From Azolla caroliniana (taxonomy: Eukaryota; Polypodiophyta): a stretch of DNA of 64,000 bases. This document shows, piece after piece, positions 40,639-54,003 of the stretch (its first letter is position 1; each line of letters opens with the position of its first letter). Location of the stretch: positions 12,276,001 to 12,340,000 of the forward strand of contig JBHGNT010000007.1 in NCBI GenBank assembly GCA_043228905.1. Reading direction: 5' to 3'. A program made the translations under genes and the position numbers. The notes under the pieces are model-generated. The model made no database searches. It was not told the origin of the DNA and saw only the letters and a list, made by a program, of their open reading frames with translations.

Positions 40639-43244
40639 ATTATCGTCTTCGGAGGTCAAATTGTAAGAGAGAGAGAGAGATTTTAAGAAGAGAATAACGA
40701 GTTTCCATTAGAGCTTACACTGTCTATCTTGCTTCTTGCTTCCTCTCTATCGAGCATACTCTACTTCTTTGTCTTGTCCATGTTGTTTGCTTGACACATT
40801 ACCTTGCAAATCCTCACATATTCATCTACATACTATCTACAACATTCCATACAATTTCCATGCTTCATTTCGTTCTTCATGGGCTCTTGGACATCATTAA
40901 TAATTGGAAATATCGGTTGTAGTCCTACACACAAAATAATCACAATGAATAATGAGCACAAAAACAATACCATTCATATTTATGGGTAAGACTAACCTCA
41001 AAGTATTTGTGTTTGATGTTAGATGCTCTACATATTCAAGGGCCCTTCTTATGCCTTCATCTTCATTATAAGATTCATTGTTTGAAGTTGATACCCCACA
41101 CCCAACTTTGGAGTTATGTGAAGATGCTCTACACACAAGCATAGTGGGTGGTTATTCCATGCCCTTACATAATCTTGTGCTATCAAATACTATAACATTC
41201 ATTACGAGAATTGTAACATGAGTGGTTCATAGAAAATGATACCTCTATATAAAATGAGTGAGTACTAATAGACCCAAAATACACATGTACAAAATCAAGT
41301 TAAGACTAAACAAGTTTAAGTACCTTTGTATTAGACAAATTAGTATTACATCAACTCTAAACAAACAATGTATATATACAATTGTGTAAATCTATCTATA
41401 TAATGAACTTAGCAATGCATTGGTATTAAAACACCCAAATGTAGTTGTACCTAATGAAATTAGTACTAATCCATGTACATAGATCTATAAAACATGAATT
41501 TAGTACTATATCTATGCTAAAGTACTTCAATATAGAATGAAAGATATTTTATAGATCAATCATATATATGATGATTGATCGCTTCGCGCATAGAATATAC
41601 CATATAGTTGATGTTAATGTTAGTACTAAATGAGATACACACCTACTTTAGAATGAACTTGGTTCTACATCAATATTAAAGCACCTAAATACATAATGAA
41701 CCATAGTTTAAGGAACGAAATTAGTACTTAGACAACTACATACCCAAGTGCATAATGAACTTGGTTCTACCTCAATACTGAAGCATCTAAAATCAAAATG
41801 AACTATAGTTTAAGGAATGACAATACTAAACCCTAGACCCTTGTGTGTGTTTCACACTTGGTTGTTGAAGTTATCTCTCACTATAGGATTGAGATAACTC
41901 AATTCTCAACCTTTATCCTTACAAATAGCCCACAACTATAGTTATAGTTATGCTTGTAACAAACCCTCCCTTTCCAACAAAATAAGTATACATATAGATA
42001 ATCCTAAAGTATTAGCGTTGTAAAATTAAACATAAAAATACACATTAACACATATATAAACAGATATACTTACAATTACACATTAACACTAAATACACAC
42101 ATATGCAAACACATGGAAAAAACTAAAACTAAGACACGAAGCATTTCACACATAAAATACAAACACACCCACATTATGCAGGATTGTGCATGCACTTGCA
42201 CTCGCATATAACCACAAGAACATGCACACACATGTAAAAGTGCTCAAATGCAAACAAATACATGGTTACAAATAACTTTTTCAATTCCAAAGAGGACAAC
42301 CACGTTTTGGTGGACTCAATCAAGATCATCAAAAGCACAATGGCATGTCATCTTGCATACAAAAAATCCTACAACACGTCATCAACAAGCCATGTTCCTT
42401 GGTTCATGTTCTTGGTGGTCTTGCTTGACAATATTTCATGAACATGCATGCACAAATTCATGTGACAACGTAGTTCTTTGTTGACCCTACTAAGCACCAA
42501 TTAGCCTTAATGTCACTCACTGTTGAGCTAGTGTGCATGTCCTCCATTTTGTTACCACATGCAACTATCAAATGAGGTACTATGATCCCTATAATGTGAA
42601 ATGTTGCAATAATGTCAAAAGGTACAATGCTACTTGGCTATGCTTCCTAATCCCTTATCCAAATAGCTAAAGCAATAATGCAAGTAAAAATCAAGTTACT
42701 ACGATGTAATACCCTTGACTCCAAGTTATTTCACATAAATAGATAGATGATTATCACCTTCCTTGTATTGTAGTAGTAGGCTACAATTCCCCTAACAATG
42801 TTGTGTTCGCTACATGTTCAACATAACAAAACAATTGATATGATCATGATACAACTTGTAACAATGTTCAATGGCACAATAGAATGCCCATTGTTACCAT
42901 CCTTTATCCCCACACATCTAAGGTTCCTTTAATAATCCTTTCAACTATCACAAGGACCACCGAATGTTCTTGCAAGTTATGGTCAATATCATACATGTCA
43001 TTTACCTTGCACTTTGAGGTTATTCAAACTCTAGAGACTTATTAGTGAATTTTGTCCGTGTTTGGAAATAAACAATAGAACAATTGCAATGGGAGGTGCA
43101 TCAAGTGTAGGCATTTGATTATTTCACAAGTTATTATCTTTTTTTGGAGGTTGCGAAAATGTTAACTTTTTTAATATTGCAAGGGGTTGGATGATGTAAT
43201 TTGTAAATGTCAATCAATGTTCTAGAGGTGTCCTTTTGTTTGTC
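40418..43244. other. AT-rich intergenic DNA with microsatellites
   Basis: No gene seen. 40545-40680 holds two tandem units of a (GA)n block plus GTCTTCGGAGGTCAAATTG. 41651-41840 holds two diverged copies, about 102 bp apart, of a segment beginning ATGAACTTGGTTCTAC. The rest has short open frames only and no recognisable motif. Confidence 0.6.
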
Positions 43245-43249
43245 TACCT

Positions 43250-43817
43250 TGTTAGGATCATGACCGGCAATAAGCAGTTTCTCGTATGTATATTCAGGTG
43301 CAAAGAATTGAGTAAGATAGTGCACATACTGAAAACAAAAAATGAACAAGTCAAAAAACGCAAGTATTTTAAGGTGGAAAACCCGAAAGGGAAAAACCAC
43401 GTGGAGTCCATAAATCTAAAACAGAATCACTATATTTGGGAAGAGTACAACGAGAAGCTCAAAGGCAACAACCTTAAGCTCTCCTTCATTAGACAGACGG
43501 TTGTAGAGTTACTCACCCACTAACTCTCACTCTCTCTCTTACACAGTTACAAAGGCAACGACCTCGTCAATAACTATACAAATGATTGTTCTATATCATA
43601 ATGATTGCCCTAGGAGTATTTATACCAATACAACTTTTTGGGCTATTTACAGATATAACCCACAAGGGGGACATTAAGACTATTTACAAATATAGTCTCC
43701 CGAATCGGCTATTAAATCGATTATTCGATTTGTCGATTTTCGGCCTTGGCCAATTTCCCATCAACTCCATCTGATTCAACTTTTGCTCTTCCCATTGGGA
43801 GGGACCTATTCCCAACA
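43250..43817 (-). repeat. Solo LTR, distant COP2 relative
   Basis: 568 bp, sense TGTTGGGAATAGGTCCCTCC ... ATCCTAACA, flanked by TACCT on both sides (43245-43249 and 43818-43822). Sense start, GGGCTATTTACAGATATAACC and the GGCAACGACCTCGT segment resemble COP2 LTRs, but it lacks the CCGGATGA repeats. Confidence 0.88.
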
Positions 43818-43822
43818 TACCT

Positions 43823-44381
43823 AGGGAGGAGAATGTTGTGTAAGTTGAAGTATAGCAAGATTGATCACAATCACTCCTCAAAAGGTATATGATGTTATGT
43901 GTGATCATGATACAATCACTCTCGACTTAAAAAGGGATACACACAGGGTTGCTTTTTCCGGGGACTTGATGAATGAAAAAAGTTCATTAATGCGACAATT
44001 AAGCATTATACTTGAGAAATGAATGGATGCAGAGTAGTGGGAGATATGTGGTTATTAATTCACAATCTCTCCACCAACATGAGCCTCATTGATGTAGGTG
44101 ATTGGGGCAATTTGTGTTCCTTCTCATGCATTGATCAACAACAATCATGAGAATCTAGATGTTGTTTACCAAGCCCTCTTTGCAAACTAAGCCACCCTTA
44201 GGAGCTATCTTTTGAGTATATACGAAACACAAGTTATGTGCAAGAATACCCTATGTTTTCCAATAACTCAGGAATGTCCCACGAAGTGTATGTATTGCCA
44301 CAATATTTCTCCTCTAGAGAAACCGAGACCACAGTATGTACATACATAATATACAATGTACATACATATGTATGTATACGC
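43823..44381. other. Intergenic DNA left of KIM1
   Basis: No gene seen. It ends in a (TACA)n/(GTAT)n stretch (44336-44390) that supplies the KIM1 target. Confidence 0.5.
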
Positions 44382-44390
44382 ATACATACA

Positions 44391-44550
44391 CGACGTGTCT
44401 ATTATGACACAAATCATAAAGAGGGATGGTGAGGGAATCGCGACCACAGATGGTGCAGGTCGCTCAGAGGAAGGCGCGTTCAATCTGCACCATCAGATTT
44501 CGATAAGATAGAGGGCGCGAAAAAAAAAGTTCTACAGAGGTCGCCCAACC
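44391..44550 (+). repeat. KIM1 left terminal inverted repeat
   Basis: Pairs with 63410-63571 read in reverse, with perhaps 85% identity by eye and small indels. Runs into GGTCGCCCAACC array motifs. Confidence 0.88.
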
Positions 44551-44750
44551 TTGTCAGAGGTCGCCCAACCGCAGGTAAGTTTATATTAAGTTGGTTGCCC
44601 AACCAACTTAATCATCAACGCAGGTCGCCCAACCGTATATTTTTAAAACGGTTGGGTGACTGGTTTAAGCAGGTCGCCCAACCGTAGGAAAGTTTATATT
44701 GAGTTGGTCGCCCAACCAACTCAATATAAGATGCAGGTCGCCCAACCGAT
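44541..44750 (+). promoter_or_regulatory. Array of GGTCGCCCAACC motifs at KIM1 left end
   Basis: About eight copies, mostly preceded by CA or AG, one inverted (GGTTGGGTGACTGG). Several sit in short dyads such as AGTTGGTCGCCCAACCAACT. Immediately upstream of a TATA box, so it could serve the Ulp1 gene promoter, transposase binding, or both. Confidence 0.75.
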
Positions 44751-44753
44751 GAC

Positions 44754-44760
44754 TATAAAA
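44754..44760 (+). promoter_or_regulatory. TATA box for the KIM1 Ulp1 gene
   Basis: TATAAAA right after the motif array. A pyrimidine-rich leader follows, with a possible splice donor CCCAA/GTATGT near 44895. Candidate acceptors and donors delimit short exons at 46257-46336 and 46610-46699; coding status unknown. Confidence 0.5.
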
Positions 44761-47123
44761 GCCTAAAACCTATCATTATCTCTCATTTTTTCAAACGAGA
44801 TTGACAGGGTTTTTTTGCCGAGAAAGAAAACTATCATTAGGCGGCCTGCAATCGACAAAAGTGGCAATCAATCTCCTCCATCACTATTCCCAAGTATGTA
44901 CTAAACCCTATTACATCACTTTTTCTAATTTTTTTTACATGTGGTAGGAATAGTTGAGGGATTAGGGTTTGGAATAGTTGAGGGATTTTTTTTTTGTTGA
45001 GGGATTAGGGTTTTACTACATAAAAGGAAGGAATAGACTATATAGACGACATCTAATTATTGCAACATGATAAGTAGGATATAACATATGGGGAGATTTG
45101 AAAGTGAGGGATTAGGGTTTAGGGATTAGGATCATAAGGTATATGGGCCGTACCATCATTGAATCATGGAGATCATTGCTCACCATGTTTGATCCACACA
45201 AGAAAACCTAGATACACTTGTTGAACTTCGTCATAGTCTCATTCCACCACACCAACTAACCTAATCATTCTACCACAAGCATTATGATAATGATGATGGA
45301 GCTTTGGGAAATCTAGAGCTTGTATTTCTGTTTCAATATGGATGACACATGGATTCAGCCATATTTGCAATCATAATTTGTGTCATGGGTCGATTTTGGC
45401 CTCTAGCAAATGTTAACAGATTTTCTTCATCACTTTAAGGTTAGGATGAATGGCATTCTATTTCTTAAGGAACATAACCAAGCTTTGGTTTTCAATGAAT
45501 TTAAGTTGTAATGAGATCTTTTGACTAGGCAACAATGATATGATCATTTAATGTATATGAGATAGTGACAACTCAACAATACCTAAAATGCAAATTTTAG
45601 TGCTTGATATGTGTAAATGAATGCCATGGCTCCAATCGTGGCTGAAAGACTGCTTCTTGAGGCAATATCATGGTGGCCAGATTGCGTATTGGTAGCCTCC
45701 CAAATGGCACTGAACGTTTGACATCGATTCTTGATTGTCTATTCATGGATGAGACATGGAAACCCTAAATCCTTTTTTATTGAGGTGAAGACATGTATCA
45801 TTTCCAACATAATTCAGTAGTTGAATGCACTCTTCTATTTAAAGATTAGTTGATGATAAATGTGCAAGTGAATCATTAGGTAATCATCGTGCAAATGTTG
45901 TCATTTGCGAATTGTGTGTTCATAAATAACTTATTTTAATGGTGTGGCACATGGTTTGGTCACCATTTCACACGTTTAGAGTTAGTAATGTTTACATATG
46001 AATGTTTCCGTTTAGAAAAGTTTTGGTTGTTTTGGTTCTCTTTTGGATTGTATACATACTAAAAAAGGAACAAAGGGAAAGGTGTACAAGCATTGACCGT
46101 TTCCGAACAATGGGTTGTATATGAATCAGTGATGTAAACATATGCAAGTGGTGATGCTATATTAGATATACTTAGATAAATATGCATATGGCCACATTTA
46201 TGTCTTCAAGTTTTAACGTCTTTTTTTGTAATTTACCGTGAAACTTGGGCTAACAGGTATCCTTGTGAAAGCAAACGATAACGCTTTTGATCAATCACAA
46301 ATTTGTGCTAGCCTCAACAATAATGCATCAGTAACTGTAAGTTTTTTAATATAACATCTAATCTTCTGGTAATGCTACAAATGCAAATTTTATTTTGTAC
46401 AAATCTGTACCAATCTCAGCGACATAGAATTGGCAATGTTAAGTTTGTGTATCTAATCTTTTGGCAATGTCATATGTGATTATTTTTTATACAAATCTGA
46501 GCTAGGATTCACAATGAAGCATCGGTAATGTAAGTTTCTGCATATAACAACTAATGTTGTATTAACTCCATAACTCCTTCTCTACTTCTTTAAATTGTTC
46601 TTTTTTCAGAATGCAATGCTAGTAGCTGCTAACGTTGTGAAAGCAGCAACATGTGAAGTAGAATGCCAATACATATCGAGTGAAAAGGCCAAGAGCATGG
46701 TAATAACAAGTACTTCGTTACTTCCTACTATGTGTATTATTTAAGGTCGTACATGGTCAAACCGACGTCTATATTTGTATATTATGAAGAAATGACATTG
46801 AATTGTACGTTCTAGTCCATTCAAATTTTATTTTATCACATAGAATGTGGTTCGAAACTATACTTAATTGAGCACATAAAATACGTCATTCATGTGGGTA
46901 TTTCTCTTTGGGTTGTGGACAAATAAACATAGGGAAATAATTTGATCCCACTCACTCGCTGTCAATATCTGTCTACCCCATTACTCATCAAAATATCCCA
47001 GCGAGTCCTTATAATATGTGGGTATATGAGATATCGTTGTTTAAGACATCATATCCAACAAAATGATGCAATTATATTTATCTCTAATTCAGTGACCGAA
47101 ATGATTTGCTTGAATGGTGGTAG

Positions 47124-47356
47124 ATGGCTTCCAAGTCCAAGTACAAAGATTGGTGGGATTTTGATAACGATGACATATATCCAACTCAAGATAGGTATGT
47201 CACTGGTTTAGGGTTTGATGCATGTATGTTGACTCGTGATTTGTTAAAGGGTCTTCGTTAGAAGACATTGGAGAAGTTCCTCAGCCAACATGTCTAAGGG
47301 TGGGGAGAGAATGGACCAGACACTAGCGGTTCATCTGCCTCAGATACAGTCAATAC
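47124..47356 (+). pseudogene. KIM1 Ulp1 gene, 5' coding exons
   Basis: ATG 47124 opens MASKSKYKDWWDFDNDDIYP. The exon ends 47194 at a GTATGT donor. After an AG at 47249 the frame continues to 47356, where GYP5 interrupts it. Removing GYP5 and one AATAC keeps the frame open into 56937 (ATFDQDAPPN). No known domain in this part; assignment to the Ulp1 gene rests on strand, spacing and frame continuity. Confidence 0.6.
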
Positions 47357-47791
47357 TGTTACCGGCCGGCAAAGGAGTTCAGAGTGTGAAACGAAGGAGT
47401 TATTTAATTATTAAGGAATGGTTGTAAGTAAGCTATTAGTGTGGACGGACGGACCGGAATCGGTATGCCGTTCCGGATCCAGACCGATCCCGAACAGGTG
47501 CGGATGGTATCGTTTTGTACTACAAACTGGAAACCTATTTAATGGCTTGGATACAATGTAATGAGGAGCGGTTCATTAATGAAGCTTAGTGTTTTTATCT
47601 CTCTGTGTTAATTGTCGTTCTGCATTCATTGTTATATCTTACGCGTGTGATTATTAAGGACAATCTTGCTAAGTGACCTAATTAAGTTGGATTAATCGTT
47701 GAGCCTAATCCTCTTGCCGTAACACCCCTTTGGTGAAGTGTCTTCCGTAGAAACCCTGTGTTAGGCCATTGTCCGGCCCTAAGAGTTAACA
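47357..47791 (+). repeat. GYP5 5' LTR
   Basis: 435 bp. Downstream is CAGTTTTTGGCAACCACGA, in the position of a PBS; its TTGGCA matches GYP4 but the priming tRNA is not identified. Confidence 0.96.
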
Positions 47792-47834
47792 CAGTTTTTG
47801 GCAACCACGATTCCTATTTTTGCAGCGAACGAAT

Positions 47835-49321
47835 GCATGAATGGATGACTAGATCAACGCACGACCTGGTTACAAATCGAACTCAACACCTTGCCGAAAG
47901 GCAAAGGAGACGTGAGGCTTTCCAGCAAGCGGCGCAGGAAATTAGAGCGGATCGCTCGTTTTCCAACGTAATCCGGAGTCCCTCGGTTATAGCAAACATC
48001 GCACCCGGACAACGGCAGCAGCCTAAGCAACCTCCGGGAAACCGAATCCCTTCTCCAAGCATTGGCAAGCGGAGAAGGCGAAGCAGAAGCCTTTTCAGCG
48101 TATGAATCAGATTCCGAAGGGGGATACAGCGTGCACACAAACTACTGTAGTAGCAACGACACCCCAGGCGGACCGGAGGACAAAGGATCGGACACCTTAC
48201 CGACATCGGAACCGGAAGTGCTAAGGCTGGAACCTCCGGAACCAGAAGCAGAGAAAGAGCGACCTCCGACACCGGAAGTCGAGGAGGAGAGGCCTCCGTC
48301 ACCAAAAGAAGAGGAAAGACCACCGATGTTGGAGACAAATCAGGAACAACCACCGACGCTGGAGAAAAACCAGGAATGACCACCAACACCACCAGCCCGC
48401 GCACCAATACCGGATGACGACATGTCGTTCCAGTACTCCAAGTATAGAGATGATCCAGACGCGGAAGCTCATGTTCACGCCTTTGAACAGACATGGGAAG
48501 CAAACCATGTGTCCCAGCGATTGACCCCAGAGGAAGAGGAAAGCTCTAAGATAGCGGAATTTGGCGTCACATTGGAGGGACCGGCAGCAAGATGGCGCCG
48601 GACGCAGGACCCGTCTACCATCACCACCTTCGCAGATTTACAAGCTAAATTCTTGCATTTTTTCCACAAGGAGGTGGACCAGATAGTAATGGTGGGCTTG
48701 TTTTATACCATCCGACAAGAGGAAGGGGAGAGCATTCCCCAGTTTGTCATCCGGTTTCAACGGATGCATAGTCAGCTTGCCCGCGCACCCCCGGAGGAGG
48801 AATTACGGACTATATTCCTAAATGCGCTCCGGGAACCCCTACGCACGGTTTGCACAGTAATTGACTTCCGCGCGAGTACCATTGACCAGGTCATTGACCG
48901 GGTGAGAGAGATGGAAAAGACAAGCTCCTGGCTCACACTTGGAGCACTCCAACGGGCGTTACTGTCCGATGAAGACCTCCTGTTTCGGCAAGCAATACAG
49001 TGCACAACCTGCTTGAATTCCAGACACTCGGCACTAGAATGCACTATGAGGACGCAATGTGTAATCTGTCAATCCAAGGGCCATACAACGGATAGGTGCG
49101 AGTATAATCTATTGAACCGGCAAGCACCGCCCGTCCGACAAATAGAGCCACGCAGCAGCCAGGATGAAGAAGAGGAACACTGGCGGCGAATGGACCGATA
49201 CCGACCGGCACAGGATGTCCGGTATGGCGATCGACGGGAGAATGATGTCTGGTACGGTGATCGGCGGGATAACTACGACCAGTACGATAGATATGATCGG
49301 TACCGGGATTACAATAGATGA
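47835..49321 (+). pseudogene. GYP5 gag
   Basis: A basic N-terminal stretch (47835-48105) is in one frame. The main gag is in another from 48062, with a TGA at 48377-48379. It holds the gag domain (DPDAEAHVHAFEQTWEANHV, FADLQAKFLHFFHKEVDQ, FVIRFQRMHSQLARAPP) and two CCHC knuckles (CTTCLNSRHSALEC, CVICQSKGHTTDRC). A D/R/Y-rich tail runs to TGA 49319-49321. A third knuckle CYYCRQEGHYSNQC is further on at about 49580. Architecture as in GYP4. Confidence 0.86.
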
Positions 49322-49571
49322 TACAAACATTACGACCGGGAGCACTCCCCCGGGTATCGTCAGCAACGGGAGGAATACGGCAGATATAACGACCAACCTC
49401 GTCAAGAGTACCGCAATAAGAAGAACTATAATGAAAAATGACATTTCAGAAAAGGCGGCCACCCACGGGATCCGGAACAACGAGCTTCAAGCAGCCAACC
49501 GGCCCAAAACCCCGCACTTATCACAAGACCTGCCCCGAGTACAACAAACAATGTTGAATCCAGCAATACCC

Positions 49572-50344
49572 GGAAAGCCTACTGCTACTATTGCCGACAG
49601 GAAGGCCATTATAGTAATCAATGCCCGGCGAAGAGCTATGACAAACGACTGGCAGTAAACATGGTAGTCCCTAAAGTGGCAGATCTGCAGCAGGTGACCA
49701 CAAGGTCAAAGGGCATGGCCAAGGAATGGGAGACGCAGGAGACCATCCGGAAGCAAGCGACGGAATGGGTGAAGAAAGCAAATGAGCAAAACGTAACAGA
49801 CTTAGAGCGGCAAAAGGAGAACACCATAGGGCTTGCCAACGGCAGTCACTCCGAGAACGAGACATGGCAAGCGTTGCAAGAATGTCAGATTACGCTGCCA
49901 TTAGGAAGACTTCTACAGCTCGTGTCGAGATTCACGGAAGGACTGAAGACAACCATGACGGAAGGAGAATCATCACCGGCACCGGTACTCTTCTCGAATC
50001 CGAAGGAAGGACCAACGATGGTGGACACCAACAGTCCGGTAATTACTGCCATTGTAAAAGGGAAAGAACTCCCCGGCACAATAATAGACAGAGGCTCCGG
50101 TGTGAATGTAATAAGCCTCCGAACGTGTGATGCCCTGGGAATCCACGAGTGGGAGCCGTGTCTGTTCTGGTTACGGATGGCCGATACAAGCTCAGTGCGG
50201 CCGACAGGATTAATACGAAAATTAGAAGTCACCGTTGGCGGTCATACATTTCACATCTCGGCAGTAGTGCTACAATTACAGCCACAAGGCGCGTACCCGC
50301 TATTCCTGGGGCGGCCGTGGTTGAAAACGGCACATATCAAATAG
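49572..50344 (+). pseudogene. GYP5 protease
   Basis: Third CCHC knuckle, helical linker (QQVTTRSKGMAKEWETQETI), then retropepsin with TIIDRGSGVNVIS. The active site is Asp-Arg-Gly-Ser where GYP4 has Asp-Gly-Gly-Ser, probably a mutation. GAYPLFLGRPWLKTAHIK follows before a TAG at 50342-50344. Confidence 0.83.
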
Positions 50345-52306
50345 AATTGGAGGAAAAATATAATTACCTTCCGGCGAGGAAAAGCCAAGGTACGTGTACC
50401 AACACTGCCAAGGATGAGCACTGGCAAGGAATGTACACCGTTGTATGCAGAGTGCGTCAACATGCTAGAAGGGTTAGCTGACAAAGAAGAAGCTTAGTAC
50501 TTGCAGGAAAACCCAAAATTCGTACCCCTCTTCGAAATTGACATTGTCGAAGCAGTAGCACCATACTTACCGCAGCCGGAAGAGACTGAAGCAGAACCGG
50601 ATAAGGACGCAATCCGAGAGTTACGGCAAGCGCAGGAAGCATTGGAACGGGAAATGGCCGTTTCACAGCGCGTAAAAGAGTCGCAACTTGAAGAGGTGAA
50701 CCTAGGGACCACGAACGAAGCAAAACCGGTGCATATCGCCAAGGAGATGAAGTCCGAAGACAAAACGGCGATGATCACACTTCTCACGGAATTTCGCAAC
50801 GTGTTTGCCTGGTCATACGAAGACATGCGAGGGCTCGACCCTCAGTTATACCAGCATCAGATTCACTTGAGCAAGGACGCAAAACCAGTGGCACGAAAGA
50901 CTGTATCGAATGAATCCTAATTATGCCGCCAAAGTCAAGGAGGAAATCGACAAACTGCTAAGAGTTGGTTTTATCCGTCCGGTAAAGAAAGCGACATGCC
51001 TGAGCCCAATCGTAGTCGTACCGAAGAAGAATGGAAAAATTCGAGTTTGTGTGGACTGCCGAAACTCAATGCGGTTGGATGTCGTCGCTGGCCATGAGGT
51101 CTATAGCTTTCTAAACAGATTCAGCGGGTATAATCAGATCCGGATGCACCCCGACGACCAAGAGAAAACGGCTTTTGTCACCGAATGGGGGGGGTGTTTG
51201 TGGCCGTGGTGATGATGTTTGGACTCAAAACGGCACCGGCAACATTCCAACGAATCATCATGGAAATCTTTGGTGAATATATCCCGGCTTTTATGCAGGT
51301 TTTCCTTGACGATTTTGCCGTCTATAGCCGGGAAGAGGATCATTTGCAACACCTCCGTCTTTGTCTAGAAAAGTGTAGAGCGTACCGGCTAAGCTTGAAT
51401 CCGGCGAAGTGTGTATTTGGCGTGTCCAGTGGAACCCTACTAGGACATATTGTGAGCAAGGAAGGCATTGCAGTCGACCCGGACAAAGTGAAAGCCATAT
51501 TAGAAGCACCGGCGCCGGCAACGGCAAAGGCATTGAGCCGGTTCTTAGGCCAGATCCGGTGGCACAGCCGGATGCCCCGATACTTGGCCGACCTGGCTAC
51601 ACCGTTGCATGCCGCGGTACATCGAACACCATTCCAGTGGACCGACACCGAGGATAGGGCGTATAGGGCCCTCAAGGTACTATTGTCGCAAGCACCGGTA
51701 GTGCAGCCTCCGGATTGGAGTAAAGAATTTCATGTGTTCGTGGACGCCTCCGACATCGCAATCGGAAGCACACCGATGCAACTTACGGAGCCAAAGTGGT
51801 ACCGGCCAGTGTACTATGCCAACCGAAAGCTATCCCAAGCGGAACGGAACTACTCTACCACGGAACAGGAAGCTCTAGGGATGATCTACAGTGTGACAAA
51901 GTTTCGACATTATTTATTGGGAAGGAAGTTTTCCTTCCATGTAGATCATTCGGCACTCCTCTACCTAGTGTCCAAGGTGTCACTCATTGGTAAGTTGGCC
52001 CGGTGGACCTTACTGTTACAGGAATTCGAGTTCGAAATATTCCACCGACCCGGTATACAGCATGCCGTAGCGGATTATTTAAGCCGACTAGAGTTCGGAG
52101 AGACGGGCGACGGAGTAGCAGACGAGTTTCCGGATGCGAAGCTGTTTCGAGTCACTACGGAAACGGCAGATGAAACGGTGGCACAGGAAGACAAGTGGCT
52201 CACAAATATGCACCAGTTTCTGAGCACAGGACTGCCTTCGGAGGAGATGAACCGGGACGAAAAGAAACGCCTGGCGGTGCAAAGCCGACATTTCTGCTTA
52301 CTGTGA
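50345..52306 (+). pseudogene. GYP5 reverse transcriptase and RNase H
   Basis: A pre-RT segment (50501-50920) ends in VFAWSYEDMRGLDPQLYQH. RT starts NPNYAAKVKEEIDKLLRVG. Compared with GYP4, about 18 residues are deleted after VCVDCRNS. A G-run near 51190 shifts the frame. The catalytic box FLDDFAVYS is intact. RNase H has FHVFVDASDIAIGS, STTEQEALGMIYSV and FHVDHSALLYL, ending ADYLSRLE. The segment stops at TGA 52304-52306. Confidence 0.88.
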
Positions 52307-53635
52307 GACACACTTTACCACAAGGGCACGGACGACATATGGAGACGGGTTGTGCGCAACGATGAAAAGGACCTCATACTGAGGGAAGCCCACTGCGGAG
52401 TTGCCGGAGGTCACTATGCTGGAGATGCGATGGCCAGGAAAATATGGCAAAGTGGCCTATGGTGGCCAACTACATTAAGAGATGTTGTACGGTACGCAAA
52501 AGAATGTGACCTATGCCAACCAATGGGCCAGCCAACGGAGCAAGCTCGGATGCCACACCAGCCTGTACTACCACTCGAACCATTCTAGAAGTGGGGACTG
52601 GACTTTGTTGGACCGTTCAAACCACCGGCAATGAGAACAGGTAATCGGTACGTCATCGTCGCGACGGATTACTGCACGAAATGGGTGGAGGCCAAAGCCT
52701 TAAGAGACAACACCGATGCGTCAATGGCAAAATTTCTATACGAACACATCTAGTGCCGTTACGGATGCCCAATCGAATTAATAAGCGACCAAGGGGGGCA
52801 CTTTCTCGGCCAAGTAGTTGAAAGCCTGACGTCATTCTATGTCGTTGTCCATAAACGGAGCACACCGTACTATCCGCAAGCAAACGGGTTAGCTGAGTCG
52901 ACGAACAAAACGCTCCAGAATATCCTCCGGAAGATCGTCAACGAAAACCGAACGGATTGGGATACCAAGCTACATAGCGCGCTTTGGGCATACTGGACAG
53001 CATACAAAACGAGCATCCGAACAACACCGTTCCGGTTAGCGTTCGGATTAGAGGCGGTCATGCCGGTGGAATTCCAAGTACCAAGCTTACGGATCCAGCT
53101 ACGGGAATGGCTGAACGAGAAGGAGTCAGAGGCAATACGGTTAACAGCGCTGTGTGAACTCGAGGAACAACGACTGGCAAGCATCCTGCACTTAGAATTG
53201 GAACAACGGCGACGGAAAGCATTTGTCGACCGGCACAGGAAAGGAAATGAAAAAATGTTCGAAATCGGCAAGCCGGTGTTAGTATTTCAGACCCGGATGG
53301 GCAAGATGCCGGGTAAACTACGGTTTAGATGGACCGGCCCGTATTGGCTGACACGTGAGTATAATGGGTCCTACCAGTTAGGGACACTTGCCGGCGAAGT
53401 GCTAGGCAAATGGGTCAATAGATTCAGATTGAAGCCATATAGAGGACCGATGCCTAAGAACCCATTTGAGCAAAGGACCGACACCGGATCGGGAACCGGT
53501 GCGGAAACGGCAACCTGTGAGGGAAACGGCAACCACCAAGACGGAGGAGACGGCAAGCCGATAACTGGGGAGAATGAGGCGACGGCAAACCGTAATGAGG
53601 CCGGTAAGGGTCCGATAGGACCAACGGACAAGTAA
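52307..53635 (+). pseudogene. GYP5 integrase
   Basis: HHCC finger (AHCGVAGGHYAGDA ... CDLCQ). DDE core: [32 protein letters not shown]-terminal KLRFRWTGPYWL and WVNRFRLKPYRGPMP. Stops at 52587-52589 and 52751-52753. A Gly/Thr/Asn-rich tail ends at TAA 53633-53635. No chromodomain. Confidence 0.88.
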
Positions 53636-54003
53636 CCTCACACTACATTTAAAAAAAAAAAAAAACAGCGAAGTAATCATGCAAAAGCGAGGTATGAACG
53701 GACGAGAGAGCGAGGAGCGAAAAGGTACGTAGTGGGCATTTAAGCGCCGCCACAGGACATAATGCTATTTTAGTACACGACGTGCACACGCTCGAAAAAG
53801 GCACCAGAATGCACAGAGAAAAACCATAGCGCATGGAGACCTTCTCATTTCGCGAACCTAGGAGCACAGAAGCCCCAAGGCGTTGGCAGATCATCAGACG
53901 AGAACCTACACACAGAGAACCCCCGCTTTCTGAACTCTCTCTCTCTCACTCTCACTCTCATCACCATCTAACCTCGCCACCACAATCCGACCTCGACACA
54001 GAC

